A stretch of 64,000 nt of DNA from Flabesymbios commensalis (GCA_964017125.1 OZ024909.1:51703914-51767913); one strand, 5' to 3'. Shown: positions 12,320 to 24,995, numbered from the stretch's first letter. Numbers and translations: made by a program. Notes: generated by a model from the sequence alone, not told the origin.

Positions 12320-13479
12320 AGTCCTGAGATGCCGTTTGAAAGGGTGCCCTCGTGCAATCTCAGTCAATCTTACAGCGCAACGACACGTAACATATAATCT
12401 GTGTTAAGCTCCTAAACTTTTCCGTGGCACGTTCGCATTGCCCCTCTGGCATGAGCGAGGCCTGGGAGAGTTTCTCATCCGGCGCGAATCACACCCCGGA
12501 CTTGCTCTCCTGCCTAAACACGATCATGTAGCTGAATAAATGCCAGAAAGAAACTGAATTTTTACTTACGCTGTTTGTAACATGATATTTCAAAGCCTTG
12601 ATCAGGTATGGGAAAATCTAAATAACTATAGGATTATACATAACTTGTTAGGTACGAATTTTCCCCAAACAATAAACAATAATACTTTACGAATATATAA
12701 AAATAAATTCATCTTTGTTATACAAATATATGTATATAAGTTTTTGTATCTAGAACAGCACTGAACCAGCACATCAGCGCTTACTATGAATCCAGTCGTA
12801 TCTTTCAACAATTTAGTGAACACACAAAGCCATTGCTAATCCTTTCAGATAAGCACAATCTAACAAACAAATGACACAGTCAGATTTGCCCAGCTAACAG
12901 AACCAGCAACACAGCTTTATGGAAAATTAACTCGAAAAATTACCTCGAAAATAACTATGAATTTATTGGTATCGGAAACCTTGTTTGACCATTCCATACA
13001 ACAATTTAAAACAAATCTCAAAACATCAGAAATATTTGCTTAATTGGTGCCTTGAGAATTTGATTGTTTTTAATGACTTGTACCACAAAATGTATATTTC
13101 CTTTAATCTCTTTGAAAAAAACGAGTGAATTAAATGAATAATATTGGATTTTTCGTTTATACGACCCTTGTCGCCCCGAAGAGAAAAAATGACCAGTATA
13201 ATTCATCTCACAAGGCGTGTTTTTTTTAGTATATATTGGGTTATCCTAAGGCAGCGAGTGTATTTAGTGCACTGCCGCTGCAAGCAGTGTTGACCCGACC
13301 TAGAAACAACGTTAACTGGGTCTGCTGATAATAGTATAGGAACTATTAGGTGTTGGGTAAATGTAACAGTTGGGCCACCGTACTCAGCGTTGTTCCGGCA
13401 TTGACATATATTACGATTACGGAGGGAGAATTACCTTAACAAGTATACAAAGAATGTTTGAATAGCATTTGCAAAACAC
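12320..13479. other. Non-coding stretch
   Basis: No gene. A degenerate AACGTT/GTTGGGCCACCGT hairpin remnant lies at about 13285-13402. The overlapping open frames near 12600-12820 on both strands are AT-rich and unsupported. Confidence 0.45.
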
Positions 13480-16400
13480 GAAATTCTTGTAGTCCGGCAG
13501 CTAAGGGTGGTGACCCAAAATTATCTGATATAGTTTTTTTCTCTGCTGATTATTTATCTTTGGGGTCTAAATAAAGATATCTAGTGTGGTGTGGAGGTGT
13601 CACCTTTGAGCAATTTTAATCATTCAAAAAGCCATGGAGTCGAAAAAGCTCAGAAAACGTCTCAGTTATGATGGACTCGACTATATAAAGGGCAAACATT
13701 CGGTTATTCTGTCTTGTAATAATGTATGTTTGTCAAATTTTATTCACATGAATCTGTTTTACATCTACATAGTTTGAAAATACAACAATGGACACCATTT
13801 TGGAATCTAAAATGGCTGCCGTATGGCTAAAAGTTAAGTTATAATCAAATGAAACAAGATTATATATGGGCAAACGATAACATTTGGGCGATGGGCTACG
13901 TACTGTGACTACCATGCACCCCTCCCCCTGAATGTTATGTGTGCTTTGAAATTTCACATAAAATATAAAATGGCCGCCATCTATTTTTAAAAAAAATATG
14001 TAATTTTGTGCATTTTACTTAAATCTGCATTGAAATAATCGACATGAAGCAAAATTAGAACTATGTTTTATAAAAAAGAAATAATATTATATGAAAAATA
14101 AAATAAAAATGACAAAATAAAAAATGGTCGCCGTCTGTTTGAAAAAAGTGATCTCGGCCAGTGAAAAAGTGATCCAGCCATTTTAAAAAGTATTTAAACC
14201 ACTACAAACGGGATCTTGACCACTGAAGAAGTGATTACAACCACAATAAAAGTTATCTCAGCCACTACAAAAGTGATCTTGGCCACTGAAGAAGTGCCCA
14301 CAGCCAATTTAAAAGTTATCTCAGCCACTATAAAGGTGATCGTGGTAACTAACAAAATGGTCTTATCTAAGCCAGTTTGTTAGGGGCCAATATGCCCTTT
14401 GTAGTGGTTTGGATATTTTTTAAAGTGGCTGTGATCAGTTCTTCAGTGGCCAAGATGACTTTTGTAGTGGCTGAGATAACTTTTAAAGTGATTGTAATAA
14501 TTTGGCAGTGGTCAAGATCCCTTTTGTAGTGGCTTAGATCATGCTAAAGTGGCTGTGATCACTTCTTCAATAGTCAGGACCTTTGTAGTGGCTAACATGA
14601 CTGGTTGTAATCATTTCTTCATTGGTCAAGATTCCTTTTGTAGTGGTTTAGATCATATTTAAAGTGGCTGTGGTCACTTCTTCAGTGGCCAAGATCACAC
14701 TGTGGTGCCTTGGATAACTTTTTTCAGTGGCTGACATCAGCTTGTTAGTGGCCAAGATCAAATTTTTTTAGTGGATGATATAACTTTTAAGGTCGCTGTG
14801 ATCACTCCTTCAATGACCAAGATCACTTTGTGGTGGCTTAGATAACTTTATCAGTGGCTGACACCAGTTTGTTAGTGGCCATGATCACCTTTATAGTGGC
14901 TGAGATAACGTTTAATTTGGCTGTGGTTACTTCTTCAGTGGTCAAGATCCCTGTTATAATGATTTAGATCATTTTTAAAGTGATTGTAATCACTTCTCCA
15001 GTGGCCAAGAGCCCTTCTATAGTGGTTTAGATTATTTGTAAGTGGCTGTGATCACTTTTTCAATAGTCAACATCATTTTTGTAGTGGTTTAGATAATGTT
15101 TAAAGTGGTTGTGGTCACTTCTTCAGTGGCCAAGATCACTTTGTGGTGGCTTAGATATAACATTGTCAGTGGCTGACACCAGTTTGTTAGTGGCCAAGAT
15201 CACCTTTATAGTGGCTGAGATAACGTTTCAATTGGCTGTGGTCACTCCGTCAGTGGTCAAGATCCCTTTTGTAGTGGTTTAGATACTTTTTAAAGTGGCT
15301 GTGATCACTTTCTCAGTGGCCAAGATCATTTTTGTGGTGACTGAGATAACTTTTTAAGTGATTGTAATCACTTCTTCAGTGGTCAAGATTACGTTTGCAG
15401 TGGTTTAGATCATTTTCAAAGTGGCTGTGATCACTTCTTCAGTGGCAAGATCACTTTTGTAGTGGCTGAGATAACTCTTAAAGTGGTTGTAAGCACTTCT
15501 TCAGTGGTCAAGATCACTTTTTTAGTTGCTGAAATAACTTTTAAAGTGGCTGTGATTACTTTTGAAAAATGGCACCAGAGACTGTAAAAGTAATAACAAA
15601 CATTTATACCATATGCAATTTACATAAGCGAGAAGTCCTGCTTGTATTCACCAAAAACAAATGTTATAAATAGTTCATATAGATTTAGTGCTTTGTTGTA
15701 TACATTTCGTATTAATAGAAATACAATATTATATATCCATGTAAAAGCCCTTGATAGTAACTGTCAACTGATATCAAAGATGTTGGTATATTTTTTAAAC
15801 TTGTTTTTTGTTCTTTTTTGTCTCGATATATACAGTATTTCAAAGAGACGGCGGCCATTTTGTATTTTGTAATTTCTGTCATTTTTCATATAATATAAGT
15901 TTTTTATATAAAAAAATAGCTCTAATTTTGCTTGATGTCCATTATTTCGATGCAGAGTCGAGTAAAATGCACAAAATTACATATTTGTTTTTAAACAAAT
16001 GGCGGCCATTTTGTTTTTGTCTTTCACAAAAATTGTGTGAAATTTCAAAGCACACATAACATCCAGGCTTATTTATAAGCATATCCGGATTGAAAAACAT
16101 GTAATACATGTAAAAAACGTTTGATGAACGGGTTTTTGTTGTTGTGGATTTTGCTGATTTTTTAAATTAAATTATGTTCAGTTATACATGAAGCTATATT
16201 ATTTATTATACTGCAATGATTTATATACCATAAGAAGCGGAATTCAATTACCGTTCTTATGTTATATAGCAGTTGCAGATCGGTTACCACAACATAAATA
16301 ACATACATTCAAGTAGCCCTACCTCCTTATTTAAAATTGCGCGACGTTGTTAGAGTACCTCTATATCAGCTGTCAAAATAGGGTTTGCATCCCTATATTT

Positions 16401-16918
16401 TCAATGTTAACAGTCGATTTAGTTCAGTATTTCCAAGGGCTCCAAAAAACTTAGTTTTGTTGAGATGTTGGGGGGGGGGGGTGCATGGTAGCCATCAGTC
16501 TAAATGTTATCGTTTGCCCATATATATAATTTTGTTTTATATGATTATAACTGAACTTTTAGCCATACGGCATCCATTTTTTATTCCAAAATGGTCTCCA
16601 TCATTGCATTTTCAAACTATGTAGATGTAAAACAGATTTATGTGAATAAAATTGGACAAACATACATTGTTACAAGACATATTAACCAAGTGTTTGCCCT
16701 TTATAAAGTCGAGTCCATCATAACTGAGAAATTTTACGAGCTTTTTCGAGTCCATGGCGGCCATCTTGAATTATTAAAATTGCTCAAAGGTGACACTAGA
16801 CTAGATATTTTTATGTAGACCCCACAGATAAATAATCAGCAGAGAAAAAAACTATATCAGATAATTTTGGGTCAGGCTAATATTGGGCATTCTGTTGCCG
16901 GACTATTGTGTTTGTCTG
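13480..16918. mobile_element. 3.4-kb fold-back element with long inverted arms
   Basis: The left arm (about 13490-14140) is the reverse complement of two blocks on the right, about 15830-16075 and 16465-16905. These are separated by a ~390-bp segment (about 16076-16464) absent from the left arm. Matching landmarks include CCGGCAGC with GTTGCCGGAC at the ends, AGTCGAAAAAGCTC with GAGCTTTTTCGAGTCC, and GCAAACGATAACATTT with AAATGTTATCGTTTGC. The core is the tandem array at 14145-15575. Open frames on opposite strands (13733-13957 minus, 16385-16818 plus) translate the same arm sequence and share stretches such as SNYVDVKQI. This follows from the inverted repeat and is not good evidence of a gene. 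No transposase found. Confidence 0.75.
14145..15575. repeat. ~62-bp tandem array that reverses orientation near 14370
   Basis: The unit reads roughly AGTGGCTGTGATCACTTCTT, CAGTGGCCAAGATCACTTTT, GTAGTGGCTGAGATAACTTT-TAA, itself built of three related ~20-bp pieces. From about 14145 to 14365 the units are on the minus strand (GGCCACTGAAGAAGTG form); from about 14385 to 15575 they are on the plus strand. There are roughly 3 units on the left and 19 on the right. Confidence 0.85.
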
Positions 16919-19495
16919 CTGGTTTCAGTGCATAACGTCAATATAATTTATAACTCCCATAACCAAGAAAAAACGAATTATCCACGTCATTATTTCTAGA
17001 TTTATATATCAATCCTGACACGAAAGGAGACATATTATCTCATTATACACTGATGTCAAATAAGGATTTGCAGAACACGACATTTAAGTGTTTGTCTTCC
17101 ATGATCAACGTATAAGTAAAACAAATCTCCTCTCTGCTCTGCTCTGCTCTCTCATAATATACAATCTAAATTGTTTTTCGTTATGTTATCAGGTTATGTT
17201 GCCAGATCTACAGTCAACATGCGCCTATGGACTATTTTAGAGTGCTCATGCATCTACCAGCTATCACTACATTCATGCGTATTAATGTATTTGTTAGATC
17301 ATTCTTATCAATTCTGATCAATTATTTAAAAAATATCCAAATTTTTAGGGTGGTTCAATGTGAATATAAATAAACCTCACAAATATTTGTCTAATAATTA
17401 GGCTGGGAGCCAGTGTCACCAAAAAAGTGGTCGTGTTGCACCCCCCCCCCCCCCTCCAACAGACGACACCCTAGACTTTCTGAAAGAGTGTCATCTTGGG
17501 ATCATTATAAGCCCGGCTGTGCATCTGTATCTACATGTATGAGAAAGTTATAGGGCATTAATGACAGGGGGGTAGGGGGGGGGGGTGTCATTCAAGTAAA
17601 TTATGACCTAAACCTTGCCCTAAACGACAAAGAATACATTTGAAGAATGATTTTTTGTTTTACTAATACCGGTATTTAAAACGTACATTAAATAAAAAAC
17701 AAATAAAAATGTTTTTTTTACATTTTGTTTGCCAAAATACACCCCAAATGCCCCAAAAAACTGATTTACCATATTAATTATATTATTATTTATTCATTGT
17801 CACATGAATCTGTATCAGAGTCTATCTACTTATATTCCGTTATGTTCAGGCTTACCGCGTCAATTAATTATCTGAAAATATATTAGTAATAAACAGAAAA
17901 TGAGCAGGCGTAGTTTAAGGGCTTTTTGGGGGCATTTTTAACCCCTTTTTTTCAAAAAAAGCAATTTGTAATTAGAAGTCAATTTTTTTCACCAAATTTG
18001 GGAGAACCGTTCACATTGTGCTAAAATCACAAAAATTGGCACAGAAATGCTCTAGAATATACTGATCTATATCTGAAGGGAAACCACCGCGCAGCTGTAG
18101 TGTAAGGGTTTTTCCGGGGCTTTTTAACCCCCCGTATTTTTTTTAAAAAAAAACAAGTAATTGGTAGGCAAATTTTGTTTTTTCACCAAACACGTCTACA
18201 AAACTGTTTATTATTGCTGTTTGTAGTTTAATAAAACAAATCAAGGGCGGGTCCATTAGGCGTGAGGGGTTCATACCCTCTCTTTCAACAAATTATCATA
18301 TACAATAAACGTCATATATTAGGTAAAATCGTTCATAATGTGATGAAGCACCACATTTGGTACTAATACAGAGCTACACAAAGGTATTCTAATCCATATC
18401 GAGAGAGGAACTACCATAGCTGTAAGGCAAGAGCACCGTTCGGGGTATTTTCACCCCCCCCCCCCTTTATTTAACAAAACATCGAGTTAAACATTCATGT
18501 ATGTTGAAAATATAGAAAATATGTTTCATTAAAGATATCTAAAATATGTTTCTTAATGATGTTAGCCCTTTTAAGCAAAGCAGGGGCGGTTCCATGGGGC
18601 GTGGGGTGCCACACTCCCCTATTTGCATTTTTTTAATGAAAAGAGCTGTAAAGAAATCTTAATAAAATTGATAACAAAATTGAAATCATGGTAATTATAT
18701 CTCCGTATTGTAGCACACACACCTAATATAATTAATAAATAATTATAATAAACCTCTTCATCAGTAACGTGTCGAAAAACCAATGTATTTCGGGTATAAA
18801 AGAGAATTGTCTTTCTTTATTTGATACATCAATTGCACACTATGGCTCAAATAGAGTTAATAAATGAATGTTTGTTTTCAGCATAATTTTTAAAGGCGGA
18901 TTGTAATTGCATAATATTGTTTGAACGGTAATCTATAAATATAGCTTTTTATAAAAGTTGTTATTGAAATCTAAAAATGGTAAAAAAATGGTTTTGCATT
19001 TTGTGGGACGTTTATTACTCAGGGTCACTGAAACAATCTGCACAAGAGACTGAGGAACTGAAATCCGTAAAAGAGTTGTGGCTCACGGTAAGCTACGAAA
19101 AATTGACAAAGCTTCCTCAGAATAAACAAAAACAATATTGAGCTGTTAGAATAAATGGCCTCCGAGATCTATAAAATTGAAATTCAAAATATCATAGGTG
19201 AGGATGTTGCCTGTATTCAATTTCCAGTGGGGGGAGTGGAGTATTTTTGAATTGTATAATTTCGAGCGGACTCTGCGATAAATAAATACTTTTTGCTCTA
19301 TATGTTCCATATAAACATAATAAACATGTGGTAAAATTTTAAAAAATTTAGCGCGCCGCCGAGCCGGGTTGAAATAAATAATTTCTCCACGACAAAAACT
19401 TCGGCCGCCCACAGCCCCCCCCCCTCCCCCATGGATATTGAATGGTGGCCCCTTATTGATAAGAGCTGTTGATAGAGCATGTTGTTTTCCTCGCC
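16919..19495. other. Non-coding stretch with decayed direct repeats
   Basis: No gene. Between about 17890 and 18640 three loosely similar segments recur, each with a GGGGCGG/GGGCGGGTCCAT or GGGGCTTTTTAACCCC block, a poly-C or poly-T tract and a TTTCACCAAA segment. Poly-C/poly-G tracts occur at 17440, 17570 and 18460. Minus-strand open frames at 19146-19735 overlap antisense sequence of the relic at 19496-20137. Confidence 0.45.
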
Positions 19496-20137
19496 AGTGC
19501 CCATTACTTGTCTCTGGGAATTGCAAAGCTCTGGATCGCAATCGGACTTGGAAAGCACTACCAATATACAGTATATTCCAGCCCACGCCATTGCTTGTGA
19601 CCTTGGTAGTTTAAAATCATCTGCAGTATGTTCCATAGCTTCACTGGGTGTGATACCGCGAGGTAAAAAACAGCATAGGAGACATCGGAGCGTTTCCCTG
19701 ATGTTACAGAAGTGCTCCTTCATCTTTCTGAGCAACCAGACCTACTCTTAGAGGCTAACCTAGCTGTTCTTGAGCGGCTCGTTATATTGATGTACAGTAA
19801 GACATGTGATGTATTGAAAGTGAATGGGGCAATGCAAATTATCTTCAGTCAAGGATCGCGAAACATTGAAAATATAGCGCCTACTGAGGCTGTTCTTATT
19901 GATCACATAGTGCAAAAAAGAGCGCAGCATACCAGGCTAGTCACTGCTGGACTTAGTCCACACTAAAATACACTAAGCTGCCTAGTTCTGCAGACTAGGG
20001 GTGGATCCTGGGCAATGAGTCGTGGAGGCCCACGAGGCTGCTACGTAGAGAGCTGTAAAGGTCTTTGCAAGTGTTTAAAAGCAAATTGTATGCGTACCAG
20101 ACTGTGTAGATGTCATGGTAATGCAAAGAGTAGATAA
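19496..20137 (+). pseudogene. Relic of the FTGCDT / Cys-rich-tail protein family
   Basis: Read in pieces, the plus strand resembles the C-terminal third of a large, unnamed protein family that I recall from many invertebrate genomes. In order: a NIQYIPAHAIACDLG block (about 19562-19606), an MFHSFTGCDT block (about 19628-19657), a long helical segment with VTEVLLHLSEQPDLLLE and LERLVILMY (about 19700-19795), a NIENIAPTEA block (about 19869), and a Cys-rich tail SCKGLCKCLKAN...LCRCHG (about 20053-20118). The blocks lie in different frames, and a TAA at 19964-19966 separates the helical part from the Cys-rich tail in the same frame, so the copy is dead. In related proteins the GCDT block lies in what looks like a nuclease-type fold, but I cannot assign a function. 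A relic of what looks like the N-terminal third of the same family is at 59431-60031. Confidence 0.5.
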
Positions 20138-20849
20138 GTTTACAAATCTATAAAATAAGCTTATCAATTCAGTTTGTTTTTAATAATAATAGGACTAGAG
20201 CTAAGATTATTCACCAAAAGATTTGACATGATAAACGTGGTATTGTTTCGTTTGGAATGAATACAGTATATTATATTATTAAATAGCCACATTTAGTAAA
20301 TGGTCCAATTTTGTTCTACTTTAAACAAGATTATATTTTTTAAATAAATACATTGTATCGTGCTACTCAACACTAGTTTAAATATGTAACTTTGACAAAA
20401 GAAAAACAGAATAGGAAATGGGCCGTAAACAAAACAAGGGGTGTTTATTTGTTTATTTCCACAGCATTTTATCAGATTTTATGTCTTGTTATGTTACATT
20501 GCAGATCACGATCGGAAGTCTGTTATTGTTATTGTGTCCAGTTATAACATAGTCTCAACACGATCTATGTTATAACCACTATAACATAGTTTATATTTAG
20601 GACATAATTATGAGTTCCTATTCTGGTCTGTAATCCATGTGAATTTCTGTCCGACACGTGAAATATTGTTTTACTTCAAATATACTCTGGCATTAAAAGA
20701 CTCATTCTACGAACTCAAATTTATATCTGAAGAAGCAACACATTGAGAATCTCCATGCCGTCTACTTCTCTTCTCTGGATTCAGCATTCTTCTGTGGAGA
20801 GTAGTTTTATCTGATTTGTCTGACAGCGTAAGTGACTGACAGAACATCG
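20138..20849. other. Non-coding stretch
   Basis: Nothing supported. A short inverted pair TATAACATAG / CTATGTTATA occurs at about 20540-20590. Confidence 0.45.
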
Positions 20850-21095
20850 TTAACCCTTTAACCGCCGGTGCGGCATATATTCGGGTTTTTATTTTTTATT
20901 AGCACATTATGTACCACCTTTTGAACATGTTAAAGATAAAATGTCACATCGATCAGCACGATTTCAAAAGAGTTGACCTCCATTTTATCAAATCTGAATA
21001 ATTTTCACTCACTTGAAGTTGTGGATTGCGTCAGCGAGACACAACTTCAAGTGGGTGAAAATTCCAATTGAATAATTTGGCGGCTAAAGGGTTAA
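20850..21095. mobile_element. TTAA-flanked MITE (piggyBac-like), copy 2
   Basis: Collinear with 5156-5403 and nearly the same length: TTAACCCTTTAACCGCCGGT at the left, GGCGGCTAAAGGGTTAA at the right, and the same internal ACTTGAAGTTGTG / CACAACTTCAAGT palindrome. The two copies differ by scattered substitutions. Confidence 0.8.
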
Positions 21096-21612
21096 TTGTC
21101 CAAGGTCTCGAGTCGCACAAAGATAGCAGACTGTCATCTGAGCGTAAATTAAGTGCGTTCCAGCCAACAGAAATGTTCTCAAAACTGCTCTTCTTGTCGT
21201 TAATCGTCTAGTTTTTAGTTAAATTCATTTTCCTCTGCAATTTCGTCATAGTGAGTGAAGTCACAGACATTCTGCGTTTTCTATTTGAGTGTTTGACTTT
21301 TGTCTTGTATTTCTTGTTTCCTGTGTCATAAATTGTCAACAAAGCGACTCTTCAAATCTTGAAATAAATACTTTCAAGTCTTCTAAATAATTACCGGATA
21401 ATCACACCGATGTGTGTTCCAAATCATGTGAATTTTTGTTTTCAACTCCACTTTCTGTTGTAATCCAGTCACTACATCCGTGAGTGATTTGAGTGCTGCT
21501 TCTGCCATTTTTCGTGCCGTACTCCTCGTGACTGTGTCGATAAAAATGTCACTCATGTACCGTGTTTAACTTTCATCCTGAGTCTCCTGCCAATAAGATC
21601 CTCGTTCTTCGC
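21096..21612. other. Non-coding stretch
   Basis: No gene or repeat identified. Confidence 0.45.
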
Positions 21613-22112
21613 CAAATATTAGTTCCTTTCTTATGATATTTGGAAACTAACTTGATATTTTAAATATGGGATCGTTTATCTTATGAGGAGAAGTCTGGAT
21701 AAGAATACAGTTTCAAGCTTCTTTATTGATGATTCATATTTCAAAGGATTCAGTCTCATGTATAGATATTAAACATGACAATGATAGTCTTAGTGAGAAC
21801 GTGGTAGTCTTATTTAATAAAATATATTGTAAAAATTATATGTCTCAATCTCTGTGAGTGGCCGTTTCTGACAGCGGCTCGCACGACACTGACTGGCTAA
21901 GGCCGCACTACTTGCCTTTCTCTGTCCGCGTCACATACCAGGTAAATGGCCTGAGGGTCGCGTCCACATTCCATTGCCTCGCGGATCCGGCCTCCCTGCC
22001 ATTGTCAGTACGGCGTTGGACCAACGCTAAAATTCAAGTCAAGCTCTGATTGATTGGCTGAATGTAAGCATAACAAACTCTACTTAATATTCTACGATTT
22101 CGAACTTTAACA
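21613..22112. repeat. ~500-bp dispersed repeat, copy 2
   Basis: Aligns over its full length with 8212-8728. It lacks a short GC-rich piece present in copy 1 (GCCGGGTCGAC near 8478). The 82-bp minisatellite starts within a few bases of its right end, whereas copy 1 has unrelated AT-rich DNA there. Confidence 0.75.
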
Positions 22113-22117
22113 AATAG

Positions 22118-23120
22118 ACCCCAACAGCACAATGTGGGGGTCTCAGCAGCACCAGAATGTGGGGGATCTCTGCAGCACCGGAATGTGGGACTGGGGGTCT
22201 CAGCAGCACCAAAATGTGGAGGTCTCAGCAGCACCAGAATGTGGGGGATCTCAGCAGCACCGGAATGTGGGACTGGGGGTCTCAGCAGCGCCAGGATGTG
22301 GAGGTCTCAGCAGCACCAGAATGTGGGGAATCTCAGCAGCACCGGAATGTGGGACTGGGGGTCTCAGCAGCGCCAAAATGTGGAGGTCTGAGCAGCACCA
22401 GGATGTGGGGGATCTCTGCAGCACCGGAATGTGGGACTGGGGGTCTTAGCAGCACCAGAATGTGGAGGTCTCAGCAGCACCAGAATGTGGGGGATCTCTG
22501 CAGCACCGGAATGTGGGACTGGGGGTCTCAGCGGCACCAAAATGTGGAGGTCTCAGCAGCACCAGAATGTGGGGGATCTCAGCAGCACCGGAATGTGGGA
22601 CTGGGGGTCTCAGCAGCACCAGGATGTGGAGGTCTCAGCAGCACCAGAATGTGGGGGATCGCTGCAGCACCGGAATGTGGGACTGGGGGTCTCAGCAGCA
22701 CCAGAATGTGGAGGTCTCAGCAGCACCAGAATGTGGGGGATCTCAGCAGCACCGGAATGTGGGACTGGGGGTCTCAGCAGCACCAGAATGTGGAGGTCTC
22801 AGCAGCACCAGAATGTGGAGGATCCCAGCAGCACCGAAATGTGGGACTGGGGGTCTCAGCAGCACCAGGAAGTGGGGGTCTCACCAGCACCATAATGTGG
22901 GGGGTCTCACCAGCACCAGAATGTGGGACTGGGGGGGGGGTCTCGGCAGCACCGGAACGTGGGGGTCCCAGCAGCACTGACATTTTCCAAAGGGGTCTCA
23001 GCAGCACCAAAGGGGTCTCAACAGCACTGGGAGGTGAGAGTCTCACCAGCACCAAATTGTCCAAAGGAGTCTCGGCAGCACCTAAGGGGTCTCAAAAGCA
23101 CCAGAATGTGGGGGTTTCAG
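22118..23120. repeat. 82-bp higher-order minisatellite
   Basis: A GACTGGGGG landmark recurs every 82 bp (22189, 22271 and so on) for about nine regular units, then decays after about 22930. Each 82-bp unit consists of three related sub-units of about 25, 25 and 32 bp, based on TCTCAGCAGCACCAGAATGT-GG. Since 82 leaves remainder 1 on division by 3, all three plus-strand frames stay open and repeat every 82 codons. The 382-codon frame at 22157-23305 is this effect and not a convincing gene. Confidence 0.9.
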
Positions 23121-23634
23121 CAGCATGCAGGGCTTCGAACCTTGCTCCCTTTTTTGGTTGTATTTTGGACTCTTTTTGTCAGCATACGACGAATCGTTGC
23201 GTGGGCCTATATATGATAGCTTGTATAGCCCATGACACTACTCCTCTGCGCCGAACCATGCATCTAAACAAGCGAAAAATTAATACTATTATATCAGTTA
23301 CTTGAGCAAAATATAACTGCAGTTTTTTCCCGGTCTACGTAACTGTGATATTGTCGACGATTTTTAAAAACGTGTGGGACTATGCGTCGCCAAACTCGAA
23401 GGCTAATTTATTATTTCAGAACGACAATTGAATAGGTCATGAGAGAATGATAATTATGGTATCATATAATTATGGAGCTAATTTTTGGTACACAATTTAT
23501 ATTACAATCCATATTAATAATTTATATTGTTAGCTGCAAATGATAGCGATACCGATTCTCTAGTAGCATAATACTATGTAATGTACACAACTAAGTCTAT
23601 TGAAAATCTGCGACACACACATTTATACATGTTA
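23121..23634. other. Non-coding stretch
   Basis: Nothing supported after the minisatellite decays. Confidence 0.45.
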
Positions 23635-23869
23635 TACGGAGCTTTTAAAGAACAGTTAGAGAAAACAAAATGTAACTGAAAGTAATGTATTTAATTTTTT
23701 AATTGGTACGCACCAAATAATTCAAATAATTAATTGGTGCGCACCAAATGATTTGGCGAGCACCAATTAATTATAAGGTGCGCACCAATTGATTTGGTGC
23801 ACACCAATTAAATAGGCCTACTTTCAGTTACAATTTATTTTCTTGAAATATCCCATTAAAAGCTCCGTA
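23635..23869. mobile_element. TIR element with GGTGCGCACC repeats inside
   Basis: The ends TACGGAGCTTTTAA and TTAAAAGCTCCGTA are mirror images, extended by TGTAACTGAAAGTA on the left and TACTTTCAGTTACA on the right. The core (about 23703-23810) contains five copies of a self-complementary GGTGCGCACCAA-type motif alternating with AATTAATT spacers. The TA at each end suggests a mariner-like non-autonomous element. Confidence 0.65.
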
Positions 23870-24849
23870 CATTTAGATGTAAGACTGTTTCGTTATTTTT
23901 AGCGTGTATGAGAGGGTCTTTGCCATCAGAGAGGTCTACGCCGCTTCCTGTAGTATCCAAGTGGGAAACGGCCTAATGGATCAGACCTGTAGGTCGAGAG
24001 CCCACTCTTGTGACAGCTAAAGCTGGTCAAATGAGAGCCAAAATGCGAGTCAGTCTATTAGACATTGGCTCAGCTTCGAGTCAAAATAGGTCGAGCCAAA
24101 TGCCATAGCTTGTCGTCTGTCCATCCATTCAGTATTCATATCACAAAGTACAATACAGGCGGATAAATATCTGATTTCCCGCACACATTATATTACTTTT
24201 GTGAAAAGAAAATGCTTAATGCTTGTGTTTTCAAACCAACTGTAAACCTAGTATAGCTATTATTTGCCAATCGACAAACAGAGAACCAAACAACCTGTTT
24301 TTGTGAAGATATGAACATATATTTATTGTTAAATCTCATTATTTATCTGAATACATAAATATTATGCAGTCCGCTAATGTTATAAATTAGGCTACATAAA
24401 ATGAATGTTTAGGTTACTGCTTGCAATTACAAATATGTATGTTGTGTAAATGCCACTTCCTGCAAATAAAAGACTTTTTGTTGGGCAATGCTGAAATTCA
24501 ACAGTAATATTATATATAATAAAACAGTAATATATATATCATAGTTACGTAGTCTATGTACATAATCTTGTAAAAAATGTATAATAATTATGACGTTACA
24601 TTTTACATAAGACACCAAGATCAATAATTTAACAATAAAAACAAAGACATTCCCACAACAAAACTGGTATCACTTTAGAGCGGTTCTGGGGATGTAGTGG
24701 GAAAACTTTGATATATGTATGCCGCCATATGTGCTTACGTGCCATTAATTATAGACAATTAAAGACAACCAACCTGCATATTTGGCTGACTTACTTTTTC
24801 GGCCGAAATACTTAAAATATCTACGCTCCACAAATTAAAATAAATTTGT
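23870..24849. other. Non-coding stretch
   Basis: No gene; the minus open frame at 24427-24624 is AT-rich with no recognisable domain. Confidence 0.45.
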
Positions 24850-24995
24850 TGCTCTTCGTACAAAAACTAAGACTGGGTCAATATCTGGTCCGGCCTTATG
24901 GAACGCCCTGCATGTGCCAATACGTAATGCCAAAACATTTTTTATATCCCGGAAATTAAAATCTCACATATTTCGCCTGGCTTTCCCTTCCTAGC
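24850..24995 (+). mobile_element. CR1/L2-like LINE, C-terminal ORF2 fragment
   Basis: The plus strand translates to LRTKTKTGS followed by SGPALWNALHVPIRNAKTFF and a K-L-K-SHIF segment. This is the recognisable C-terminal end of CR1/L2/Jockey-group LINE ORF2, where a V/ISGP-LWN-LP--IR signature is common. Only about 48 codons remain; there is no RT or endonuclease nearby in this orientation. Confidence 0.7.

Noticed and set aside
13733-16818. Paired opposite-strand genes sharing SNYVDVKQI
   Set aside because: The similarity comes from the long inverted arms at the DNA level; both frames are short and AT-rich.
19146-19735. Minus-strand frames of ~145 codons
   Set aside because: They are antisense to the plus-strand GCDT-family relic, which has recognisable conserved blocks.
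22157-23305. 382-codon open frame
   Set aside because: Entirely explained by the 82-bp minisatellite, which keeps all three plus frames open; no start context, domain or splice support.
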